Shown here one piece after another: positions 43,075-52,133 of a stretch of 64,000 nt of DNA; position 1 is the stretch's first letter; the number at the start of each line of letters is the position of its first letter. The DNA is taken from positions 514,704,102 through 514,768,101 of the forward strand of contig CM062805.1 of NCBI GenBank assembly GCA_031772625.1, given 5' to 3'. A model generated the notes under the pieces. That model was not told the origin of the DNA. It did not search any database and worked only from the letters and a program-made list of their open reading frames with translations. Source of the stretch: Pinus tabuliformis. Its lineage: Eukaryota; Streptophyta; Pinopsida; Pinales; Pinaceae. The position numbers were made by a program, and so were the translations under genes.

Positions 43075-43440
43075 GCCCTAGACGCAGTTATCAAAGGTGC
43101 CCTAGCCGCAATTGAAGGAGAGCCCTAGCTGCAGCCTTGAGAAGAAATCTAGCCGAAGTTGAAGGAGAGCCCTAGTAGCAGTCTTGAGAAGAGATCTAGC
43201 CACAGTTGAAGGTAGGTCTGGCCGCAGTCAAAGGAGCCCTAATCTGCAGTCAATGAAGGCCCTAATCCACAGTCAATGAAGGCTTAAAGCCGCAGTCAAT
43301 AGAGGCCTAAAGACGCGGCTAAGAAGAGACAGCAAAAGAAGACCTAGCCACAGATCTAAGGATCCCTAATACGCAATGAGAGGAGGAGCCATGGCCGCAG
43401 CAAAGGGAGCCCTAACGCAGCTAGATGAACCCTGTTGACA
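43075..43440 (+). repeat. Degenerate CCCTAGCCGCAGTTGAAGG repeats within CopD LTR
   Basis: At least ten imperfect units of about 20-40 bases share CGCAGTYRA and CCCTARYC. The same array is present in the 3' LTR at 48066-48390. Confidence 0.7.
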
Positions 43441-44299
43441 GCGTGAAAGAATTTAGGTTGTTGTAGGTGACAACGCAATAATAAAGGAAGCCACAGTCAT
43501 AAGGTAAAGGAATGTGTTGAACAGATCTGCCCTATAAGGTCATAACATATCAGCATATGTATACAGTTGTGTGCTCGAAAGTACTGACAGCAAAGTCAAG
43601 TTCTTGTAGGATAAAATGTTGCTGCGTTGATGGTGTTTGGACGCTGGTTGGTGAAGGATTGTAGGCCTAACTTGCTGCTAGGTTAGGCCACAGGCCATAG
43701 CAAGCAACAAAGGTTGTTCTAAGGGTTGCAAAACCAGACTTGGACAGCATGGCAATGGTGGAGTCTCTCCTTGGCACACCGCAGCCTTAGAAGGCCTGCT
43801 TTATTGACTGTGTGGAGAATGAGGACTGAATGTTGATGTCCTATCTCATGAAGCAGTGACAACTAGTGCAACAAGAAGACATCAGAGATCTGGGAGATTT
43901 TTGGGTCAAGGTTTGACCATGTTTGGCTCAATTTAATGAACACCCTGTTGGTGACAGATGAATAATATTCAGAGGAAAATTTTGTCCTGTTTGACCATCA
44001 CTGATTTCTCTGATCAAGACTTTACTGCTGCTGTCATAAAATATCAGTTTTGTATATTTGTACTATCTCTCTCTCTGCTGAACTATTGAAGAATATAAGA
44101 AGAATTGATCAAGGTTTGTCCCTAGTTGGTGCCACTTCTTGTGTCCTCTTGTCTTGGCTTGTCTTCTCATGTCTATGTTTATGTTCTATCTGCATTTTAC
44201 TATCATGCTATTGTGATTGCTAAATTGGACATTGATATTGGGCTAACAAGAAAATTGAAGTAAATTTCCCTTAAGCATAGAACATACCAAAAATTAACA

Positions 44300-44311
44300 T
44301 GGTATCAGAGT
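44300..44311 (+). promoter_or_regulatory. CopD primer binding site
   Basis: TGGTATCAGAGT is one base from the usual tRNA-iMet site and directly follows the LTR. Confidence 0.85.
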
Positions 44312-44384
44312 TGAGGTGAAGACAAAGCCCAAGCAAGAGTGAAAGAGCAATCACTGAAGAGAGTTGGAAAGGACAAAAGGCTCA

Positions 44385-45794
44385 ATGGGTTCCTCATCCC
44401 TCTTCCCAGCTGAAGGCAAGCTCCGTGAAAAGTTTGACTATCATGAATGGAAGATGTCTCTTGATCTAACATTAGAAGAACAAGAAGTGTTGGATTATGT
44501 GAAGGGTAAAATCCTTGAGCCTCTATCAAATGCATCAGCTATTACAAGGAACAAGTACAACAAGGCTGAAGTCAAAGCGAAGAAGATTATCAGAGAGTCC
44601 ATTGACAAGTGTCTGGTGGCTTACATCTCCGATCTAAATACCTCCAAGTAGATCTACGACAGATTGGTAAGCATGTTCAAGGTTAGTGATGCAAATCAAA
44701 TTTTGTTCCTCAAAAATAAGCTGAAGGATATTAAGAAGGGCAAGGACGAGGATATTCAATCCTACTTCTTAAGGATCACTGAGATCAAGAATGATCTTCT
44801 ATCAATTGGAGAAGTCATTCCTGACAAGGAACTTACTATCACTACTCTTGGAGGGCTCCCACCCGAGTGGTATATATTTAGAACCACTATTCTCAATAAT
44901 GATCGAATTTCGGGATTTGAAGAATTGATGTCAAGATGCATTCAAGAAGAAACAAGAATGGTGGAGCAAGAAATGCCTTCTAATAGAGGCAACCCCACTG
45001 CTTTCTCCGCTCATGCCAAAAGGAGAAATAATGCAGGGTCTAAAGGTCACTTCAATGGAAATCCCGGATCTAAGGGTGGAAGGAAGGGCAGGTGCTTTGT
45101 TTGCAATAAGTTTGGCCACTATGCGAGGGAGTGTCCAAATAGAAGGGACACATCACATGATGATGATCACAATCATTCCAGGGGCAACTTCAACAACAAT
45201 GATCGAAGGAATGACAGGTACAATGGCAAAGGAAAAAGGAATGCAGGACATCAAGGAAATGGTCGACCCTCCAAGAAAGCAAGGAACTCCAGGTATGAAG
45301 AATCAAATGTTGTTAACAATAAGCAAAAGGAGTATTATCTTATATCGGCCCTCTCCACCACCTCTCCTCCGGACACTTTGGGAAATTGGCTTATTGATAG
45401 TGGTGCTTCAAGGCACTTCACCGGATACAAGGAAGCTCTCTCTAATTTGATAGAGAAGGAAACAAACTTGGAGATTATTCTTGGAGACGATGCCACCTAT
45501 CCCATAAAGGGTGTAGGGAATGTTACCCTTCAATTGAATCAGGGTAACATGATTCATTTACAAGAAGTTATATATGTACAAGAAGAACCTGGTTACAAGG
45601 TGGCATTCATCGATGGAAAGGTATGTGTTTGGAAAAGGAATTTTAAAGATGCTTTTACTCTTGGGTTCAGGGTTGGCACTTTGTATCAAGTTGCAGGAAG
45701 TCCATTGGGGGCCATGTCTTGCGACACATCTCTACAATCTGAACTATGGCATCGAGGTTTGCCCATCTTCATTATAAGGCTCTTCTCGATGTGA
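44385..45794 (+). pseudogene. CopD gag-protease (one in-frame stop)
   Basis: The ATG at 44385 starts MGSSSLFPAEGKLREKFDY. A UAG at 44649-44651 interrupts the gag core after about 88 codons. The same frame then runs to 45794. It includes the gag body (FLKNKLKDIKKGKDEDIQSY, TTLGGLPPEWYIF), a CCHC knuckle C-F-V-C-N-K-F-G-H-Y-A-R-E-C (about 45090-45135) and an Asn/Arg-rich linker. The protease active site L-I-D-S-G-A-S-R-H-F-T-G is at about 45390. The start of the GAG-pre-integrase domain (SELWHRG) shifts frame near 45755. The 470-codon reading is the best preserved gag in the window, with one stop to cross. Confidence 0.85.
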
Positions 45795-46423
45795 GACAGA
45801 TGGTGACAAGGATGCCCGAGTTCAAAGAAGAGCATGAAGGTATATGTCCGGGATGTACCAAGGGAAAGCTTACAAGGGGACCATTCCCCTCAAGTAATAG
45901 CAAGACCACAGATGTGGAACAACCCGAGGGGTTTGAGGTTCATGACCAGGAATCTCATATATACAGGTTGAAGAAAGCTCTCTATGGTTTGAAGCAAGCA
46001 CCCCAGGCTTGGTATGAGAGGATCGATAGCTATCTGATGAAGTTGGGATTCACTAGGAGTGAAGTTGATCCGAACCTTTACTTTAAGGTTGAAGATGATA
46101 GACCTCTCATACTGGTGCTTTATATGGATGACCTCTTTCTGACAGGTGCAGACCCTCTCATTCACAAATGTAAGAGGGAGTTGGATTCCAAATTTGAGAT
46201 GAAGGACCTAGGACTGATGCACTACTTCCTAGGGTTGGAGGTCTGGCAAAAGCCAAGAGAAATTTTCCTATCTCAAGGAAAATATGTTGTGAAGATATTG
46301 GAAAGATTTGAGATGGTGGACTACAAGCCTGTGACTACCCAATGGAGTTTAAATTTAAGAAGTTTTGCGGTAGTGCTACCGAACCTGAATTGGGAAATGC
46401 TTCTAAGTATCGTCAACTCATAG
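45746..46423 (+). pseudogene. CopD pre-integrase zinc region fused to reverse transcriptase
   Basis: 225 codons. F-A-H-L-H-Y-K-A-L-L and C-P-G-C are the HHCC zinc module at the integrase N-terminus. At S-K-T-T-D-V, about 45910, it passes in frame straight to E-Q-P-E-G-F-E-V of RT. The whole integrase core and the RT N-terminus (with the first catalytic Asp) are missing, about 1.5 kb by comparison with CopA. RT continues with L-V-L-Y-M-D-D-L (Met for Val in YVDD) and MKDLGLMHYFLGLEVW. A frameshift near 46360-46400 ends it. Confidence 0.85.
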
Positions 46424-47085
46424 GAGCACTGATGTTCTTGGTGAACTCCCGTCTGGATATATGTTTTGCAGTGAACACATTGAGCCAATCTATGGTTGAG
46501 CCTCATCATTCACATTGGATTGGTGCCAAGAATCTTCTAAGATATCTTCGGGGCACAATCACTCATGGACTAAGATACACTGCCGAAGATGTGAGGCTAC
46601 ATGGTTATTCTGATGCTGATTGGGCAGGTAGTATGGTGGATCGCAAGAGCACTTCTGGGTGTTGTTTCTCTTTAGGTACTGCTTCGATATCCTAGATGAG
46701 CAGGAAGCAGAAGTTGGTTGCTTTGAGCACTGTTGAGGCCGAATACATAGCTACGAGTATGGCCTCTTGTGACGTTGTCTCGTTGAGGAAGCTCTTCAAT
46801 GAGCTGTTCAGACATGTGCTGGATACCACCGTGATCCTCTGCGATAACCAAAGATGAATCTAATTATCAGAGAATCCCGTGTTTCATGATCGCTTCAAGC
46901 ATATAGACATCAGGTACCACTTTATCCAGGATATGGTACAACAAGGAGCAATAAGGCTCCATCACATTGGGATTGATGAGTAGGTCGTCGATATTCTAAC
47001 GAAGCCCCTGGGAAAGGTCAAATTCTTGACTTTTCAAGAACGACTAGGAGTCGTGGAGAGACACTCTTATGAGGGTCCTGTATGA
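46342..47085 (+). pseudogene. CopD RNase H and pol C-terminus
   Basis: The frame carries KYRQLIGALMFLVNSRLDI, ARYLRGT-type LRYLRGT and Y-S-D-A-D-W-A-G-S (two catalytic Asp kept). K-S-T-S-G-C-C-F-S-L-G is followed by a UAG at 46693-46695 where Trp is usual. It then continues E-A-E-Y-I-A (catalytic Glu kept), C-D-N-Q, two stops near 46855-46861, H-I-D-I-R-Y-H-F and D-I-L-T-K-P-L, ending about 47085. Catalytic residues remain but several stops prevent translation. Confidence 0.8.
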
Positions 47086-47149
47086 TATGGATATTGAGCT
47101 CTGGGAGCTCCAGAGGGCATGGGGTACTTCTTGGAGCGATGAGCAACCA

Positions 47150-47355
47150 TAGGGTGAGTGGTTCAGCCTTCCCCTAGTGGTTTGCTATGTAGGCAAGATG
47201 AGTGGTTCATCCTTCTCTTGCTAAGACACAAGCATAGGGTGAGTGGTCCAGCCTTCCCCTAGTGAATTGTTGTGTACAAGGTGAGTGGTTCAGCCTTCCC
47301 CTGGGATACCCCATGACGACATGTAGGCAGGATGAGTGGTTCATCCTTCTCCTGC
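47150..47355 (+). repeat. CopD 3' UTR hairpin array I (TGAGTGGTTCA core)
   Basis: Five cores TGAGTGGTYCAKCCTTCYC are spaced about 42-50 bases apart. Flanks pair around the core: TAGGG/CCCTA (47150-47176 and 47235-47261), GCAAGA/TCTTGC (47193-47221) and GCAGGA/TCCTGC (47327-47355). The fourth (47278-47297) pairs only weakly. The second and fifth differ by an A-to-G change compensated by T-to-C. Confidence 0.75.
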
Positions 47356-47497
47356 TGAAACATCCTACCCATGCAGTCTAGAACTCATGGGAAGTACCTC
47401 TCATCTGGCCAATGAGTAGGGAAATGAGGATAGGGACCATAGTACTACTGATGGACGCATCGTGTACAACCATACTCCCTATGCTAGGATGACCTAT

Positions 47498-47607
47498 ATT
47501 GATCTAGGATCAATTGGAACTAACTTCAGGCCAGTAAGAGTGGTATGAGACACTCTCTATATATGAGACTGACTTCGGGTCAGTGGAGAATGGTATGATA
47601 CATTCTC
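47498..47607 (+). repeat. CopD 3' UTR hairpin group II
   Basis: Two related stem-loops share the loop GTATGAKA: AGAGTG/CACTCT at 47537-47556 and GAGAATG/CATTCTC at 47586-47607, with a compensated base pair. ATTGATC-TAG-GATCAAT lies at 47498-47514. ACTGAC-TTCGG-GTCAGT (near 47568-47584) has a diverged partner at about 47519-47535. Confidence 0.7.
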
Positions 47608-47729
47608 GATCACTTCTTCTTCTTCATAGTTCAGCAAAGCAGAGTAGTGCAGAGCAATGCATTGCTGGCAGAGATAGTACCGAATGACAGATGGATTAGC
47701 AAATGGAGTTCTCCCTAGTTGAGAGGAAA

Positions 47730-48542
47730 TGTTAAAATTGGCAACTAGGGCCAAACTCCATATGGGTCACCTTATTTATGGCAATTGATATTTTTCTTGG
47801 ATTCCTCTCTCCGAGAGGTGTAGGATTGATCTAAAGATCATCCGATTCCGACATGTATTTATGGAAATATGAATTTATTTATATTATTGACAATTTGTCA
47901 AGGTCGGCCAACAAGCAAATTATCCCTAGCTCAACCTCAACGTTGCATTTAAATAGAGGAGACCTCAAGTCATTTGAGGAGCATCATCTCTCATGATTTC
48001 TCTCTCCACTCGTTTGGGTTTGTCTTCTCTCAAGGAAGACGTAGTGGAAAGGGTCATCTAAGAGAGCCCTAGACACAATTATCAAAGGTGCCCTATCCGC
48101 AGTTGAAGGAGAGCCCTAGCTGCAGCTTCAGAAGAGATCTAGCCGCAGTTGAAGGAGAGCCCTAGCTGCAATCTTCAAAGAGATCTAGCCACAGTTGAAG
48201 GTAGGTCTGGCTTGCAGTGACAGGAGCCCTAAAACGCAGTCAATGAAGGCCCTAATCCGATCAATGAAAGCCTAAAGTTGCAGTCAATAGAGGCCTAAAG
48301 ACGCAGCTAAGAGAGATAGAAAAAGAAGACCTAGCCACAGATCTAAGGAGCCCTAATACACATCTTGAGGAGGAGCCCTAACGCAGCTAGATGAAGCTTT
48401 GTTGACAGCGTGAAAGAATTTGGGTTGTTGTAGGTGACAGTGCAGTAATAGAAGTTGTTCTAAGCAGTTTTAAGGAATGTTTGCAAGGTGGGAAGCCACA
48501 AGTCACAAGGTAAAGGAATGTGTTGAACAGATCTGCCCTATA
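47730..48542 (+). repeat. CopD 3' LTR, truncated by assembly gap
   Basis: Starts TGTTAAAATTGG after GAGAGGAAA and follows the 5' LTR. It has an extra segment of about 40 bases near 48450-48495, up to GATCTGCCCTATA, where the gap begins. Confidence 0.85.
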
Positions 48543-48642
48543 NNNNNNNNNNNNNNNNNNNNNNNNNNNNNNNNNNNNNNNNNNNNNNNNNNNNNNNNNN
48601 NNNNNNNNNNNNNNNNNNNNNNNNNNNNNNNNNNNNNNNNNN
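48543..48642. other. Assembly gap, 100 N
   Basis: Exactly 100 N, the usual placeholder for a gap of unknown length. At least the last 750 bp of the CopD LTR are missing. Confidence 0.95.
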
Positions 48643-49151
48643 CTCCAGTTGCTGTGGATGAGTAGGAGCCTCAAGATAAGAGTGATTCCTACCTGGAGAG
48701 CATGCTAACTGAAGATCAGAGTGATAGTGATGACATGGCTGAGGAAGCCATTGTTTTACTATTAACTACATTTATTTTAGTATTTTAAAATTCCTAGTTC
48801 ATGTTTGGAGATGCTTAAGGCAAATTTTGAATGTAGTATGGCAATGGACTTATATCATGATTCCTATTAATATGTAAGCTCCAATTTGCACTTGATATCA
48901 AACAAAGTTTTTTGAAATTTCAATGTGAATGTTCAATGATGTGCATGTTTAAATCTTTAAGGTTTAAATCAAAAATTTTTAGTTTTCTTGTTTAAAGGTG
49001 AAAAATATGCAAAATTCATATATATTATAATTTATAAAATATAATATTTAGATATTATATAATATAAATTAAAATATATCCCGAAAGAACCCATGCACCC
49101 TATTTAAAAAAATTTGTACTCATCCCCAAACCCACGTTTCCTGGCAACATA
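48643..49151 (+). mobile_element. Second copy of the hAT-like element (right end)
   Basis: 48850-49151 matches 15630-15934 and ends AACCCACGTTTCCTGGCAACATA. Upstream, 48645-48785 encodes a short acidic tail (SYLESMLTEDQSDSDDMAEE) after a UAG. It could be the end of a transposase, since hAT proteins often end this way, but it is too short to prove. The left end is lost in the gap, so the TSD cannot be tested. Confidence 0.6.
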
Positions 49152-49226
49152 ATATTCATCGTTGGAACTTCAATATGGTTTAAACTTTAAAACTTCAAAC
49201 ATTTATTTTCATTGTACATTGTTAGT

Positions 49227-49389
49227 GGTTACAATGTACAATTACAAACTTACATGCATGATGTATGATTATATGATATCATGCTTTTTGTTTTAAAATT
49301 TGTTTTAGTAGGTTACAATGTACAATTACAAACTTACATGCATGATGTATGATTATATGATATCATGCTTTTTGTTTTAAAATTTGTTT
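49227..49389. repeat. 84-bp tandem duplication
   Basis: 49227-49310 and 49311-49389 are identical over the 79 bases present in both. This is a recent local duplication. Confidence 0.9.
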
Positions 49390-49690
49390 CATACTTAAGT
49401 TATATGATCATCGATTTATAATTTATCCTTCATGATGTAATTGTTATATATTATATAATGATAAAGACAATTACATTATAAATATTAAAATTTCAATGAT
49501 ATATCATATATTTTTATATTTATAAGTTTTTAAGACCTCGACATCCCCCCACATTTCCTAAAAATTGGTGGGGAGCTTTTGCATAGGCTACGCCTGCGTA
49601 TCCCCGCTCCCTCGCCCCCACGTTCCAAAAACTTGGTGGAACATTGATCAAATGTCATCGATGTGGGACAATCTCAGACATTTGCTTGCT
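49390..49690. other. AT-rich then C-rich noncoding stretch
   Basis: 49440-49530 is AT-rich. 49546-49625 is C-rich (CCCCCCAC, ATCCCCGCTCCCTCGCCCCCACG). It resembles the subterminal style of the hAT-like ends, but no terminal repeat was found. Confidence 0.4.
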
Positions 49691-49792
49691 AAGTGGTAGA
49701 TCAATAGGCTGCTTATCAAATGTCCCTCGTTGAAAGTTTACCATCTTTGGTTGATGAATTTTCTGATCACTGTGCTGCATATCCCTGTTGAA

Positions 49793-50437
49793 TTAAAACA
49801 TGCTTCTCTTTCTGCTCCGAGGGGATATGCAATGGAATGAAGAAAAGTGATAAATTGGTTGGACAAACTTTGACTCAAAATGCGATGGATGACCCTGTCG
49901 CACAACTTCTTCACCATTTTCCAATATCTTTGGAACTTCCACATGATATCTTCTTTCCACTTCTCTATATAATCTGACCATGCCATCGACTGCTGCAGGA
50001 ATGGTGGTGTAAGATAAATCCATCTGAGTAGACCCACCTAAATCTATTGCAAACTTTTTGGAAAGGAGCACTCCCCATACATATGGTGCATTGTAACTGC
50101 TATGTCCATGGTGATGATCTTGTACGGGTAATCAGGGAAGGAGACCTGTAGATCTTTAACCACACCAAGGACTTCAACCTTTCTTGAATTCGTTGAGCAA
50201 ATGTTATGATAAGGTCTAGAAATTCTTAAGTTCAATTGTTCGATAACTTTCTTAGTCATAACATTTTGTACATGCATCGTAATCAAGCATGCAATTGTGC
50301 AGCGAACGGTCATTTATGTCCAAAGTGAAGAAGAAACGTTGATGGTCTTCATTCGTCATGTAGCAGTTTAAATCTTTTAACTTAATTTCCTCATCCTTAG
50401 GTCTGTTATCATCATTACTTTGCTGAACCATACCCAA
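49793..50437 (-). pseudogene. GypE aspartic protease, degenerate
   Basis: Three minus-strand frames (50437-50252, 50313-50044, 50071-49793) join as one gypsy-type retropepsin region. It has F-F-F-T-L-D-I-N-D-R-S-L-H-N-C-M-L-D, then K-K-V-I-E-Q-L-N-L-R-I-S-R-P-Y, S-R-K-V-E-V-L-G and D-L-S-Y-T-T-I-P-A. The active-site triplet expected as D-S/T-G reads D-Y-D, and a frameshift follows directly. It cannot be active. Coding loses similarity below about 49790. Confidence 0.7.
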
Positions 50438-50985
50438 AGCCTCGAGGAAAGATGCCCTTTGAGATGGGATCTTGGATGTTCAAGTACTGGGACAGACATC
50501 TTAATGCTATTGATCCATGCAGCCCAATCTACCTTTAATCTTGATTTGTACCTTTCAGAAGCAATCTGTTTACTTTGATTTTGATCTTTACTTTTCCTTT
50601 GATAGGTGTATCCCTTACTTTTAGCAATTTCCAAAATTTGCTCTTGAGATGGTTTTTTACCATATGCTTGAGTGATGGAGTCCTTTTCTTCACTGAATTT
50701 TTTTATGGCAAATGATGAAGAGATCATATCAGCACATCAACTTTCCTTAGGTGCATCTTGTCCTGCATTTATTAGTTGTTGATTTGCTCCTTCTTCTAAA
50801 ATTCTTCTAGCAAAGGCACATGTACTTTCCTCATGGAAGTTATCACAAGGTTTGCAGAAAGGGATAGGCTCGTCAACCATATTAGCAGACTCAAGCAGTG
50901 TGGGAAGCCTTTGATCATTGGAAGGATTCTTTCTCGGCCAAGGATTATTGTTACCCTTGTTATTGTTATTATTCCTGGGCCACAT
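50377..50985 (-). pseudogene. GypE gag C-terminal region and linker
   Basis: The minus frame 50985-50737 is Asn-rich and then has C-K-P-C-D-N-F-H-E-E-S-T-C, a CCHC-like zinc cluster common in plant gypsy gag. After a stop at 50737 a second frame (50727-50377) holds a Lys/Gln-rich linker (KKPSQEQILEIAKSKGY). These join gag to protease. Confidence 0.65.
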
Positions 50986-51162
50986 ACTTGCGTTTGGTTT
51001 CTTTCCATTTGGATCAATTGATTCCGCATATCACTTATTTCGCTGACATGTTCTATCTTCATTTCCCTGATTACTCGAGAGTTAATTCTTTCACTGAATT
51101 TGGCTCTTCTTTTATTTCCTTTCTCTTACATTTAACTAGACCTTTATCAAAACCTGGGACCT

Positions 51163-51786
51163 CTAACTTACCTGAAGCTTTTTTGTCCATTTCCAATTCT
51201 TCAGCTGTATTTGGGCAACAGCTAAGGTAACGAGCTTGGCACGTCTAATTTCATATTGAGTGTCATTGTTAAACGCTTCGAGATATTGTTCCAAGACTGT
51301 CTTGTCAGGATGTTTATAATATTGAGTCATATATTTTAGGCGACCATTAAATCTTTGGTTGAATTCTTCAACTGTTTCATTTTCTCTTTTCTTTATATTA
51401 TTCAACTCTTTGACTAAGCATTTTTCTTCCCTCTTATCCCCATATTTGTCTTTAAATGCATTAGTGAAGGTTCTTAAAGAGTCAAAGGCATTGTCTGCTT
51501 TATCATGAAACCAGTCAAGAGCATTATCCTCCAATGATAAAACAAACAACTTCATCCTGACATCTTCATGGTTGTAGGCAGTGGAATGAGCATATCTTTG
51601 GATGAAGGAGTTGAACTTTTTTATGTGAGCCTCAACATTGATGGCATTGTTTCCTTCAAAGATTGACAACTTGCTCATGGTAGACTCATTTGGCAAATCA
51701 TGAGGATATCCTTGGATGTTGGTGAAGTTGCAAGGCCTGTAAAAATCACCCATGATGTCTTGATTTATGGGATTAATGAAAAGCAA
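51163..51786 (-). pseudogene. GypE gag (Retrotrans_gag type)
   Basis: An uninterrupted minus-strand frame of 207 codons. The gypsy gag core is clear: LFVLSLEDNALDWFHDKAD (residues about 85-105), RTFTNAFKDKYG, then ETVEEFNQRFNGRL. These are the helices of the Retrotrans_gag fold (PF03732 type), which assembles particles. A frameshift just after 51163 separates it from the Asn-rich zinc region. It starts about 325 bases after the primer site, a normal leader. The frame is intact over its length but the gene as a whole is broken. Confidence 0.85.
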
Positions 51787-52110
51787 ATGGAGATCAAGGA
51801 GAGCTTCCTGTCCGAGAAAATTTAATTGCCCTCTAGAATGTAATTTGTTTCACAGGGCTCTTAGAACTTTTCCAGGATAAGGAGTGGTTTTACCAAGCTA
51901 CTGGGATTCCTTCTAGAGTAAGCTGTTGTGAATGGTTGAACAAGTGGTGTTGCCACCCAAACAAGAAACCAACCTAAATGTCCAAGTGCTAAAGGTGGAG
52001 GTGAACAAGATGAAAGGATTAGTGAAAGGAAGAAAAATAAAGTGATGAAAAGATGAAGAATTATGAAATATAACTGCCAAAAAATGAGGACCAAGGACAA
52101 AAAAAATCTA

Positions 52111-52128
52111 TCCTTGACAACAATGCCA
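52111..52128 (-). promoter_or_regulatory. GypE primer binding site
   Basis: The minus strand reads TGGCATTGTTGTCAAGGA, four or five differences from the tRNA-Asp site, five bases from the LTR end at 52134. Confidence 0.6.
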
Positions 52129-52133
52129 AAGAA

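Larger units (their letters stand above)
42739..44299 (+). repeat. CopD 5' LTR
   Basis: 1561 bp, TGTTAAAATTGG..AAAATTAACA. It has a TATA-like TTTAAATAG at 42957-42965. 43075-43440 has degenerate repeats of CCCTARCCGCAGTTGAAGGAG type in the transcribed part. Confidence 0.85.
42739..48542 (+). mobile_element. CopD: Copia element lacking integrase core, 3' LTR runs into gap
   Basis: LTR 42739-44299, primer site 44300-44311, gag-protease 44385-45794, pre-integrase fused to RT 45746-46423, RNase H 46342-47085, untranslated hairpin-rich tract to 47729, 3' LTR from 47730. The second LTR breaks off at 48542 in the N gap after about 813 of 1561 bp. The integrase catalytic core and N-terminal RT are missing, so the copy is defective. 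Confidence 0.9.
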
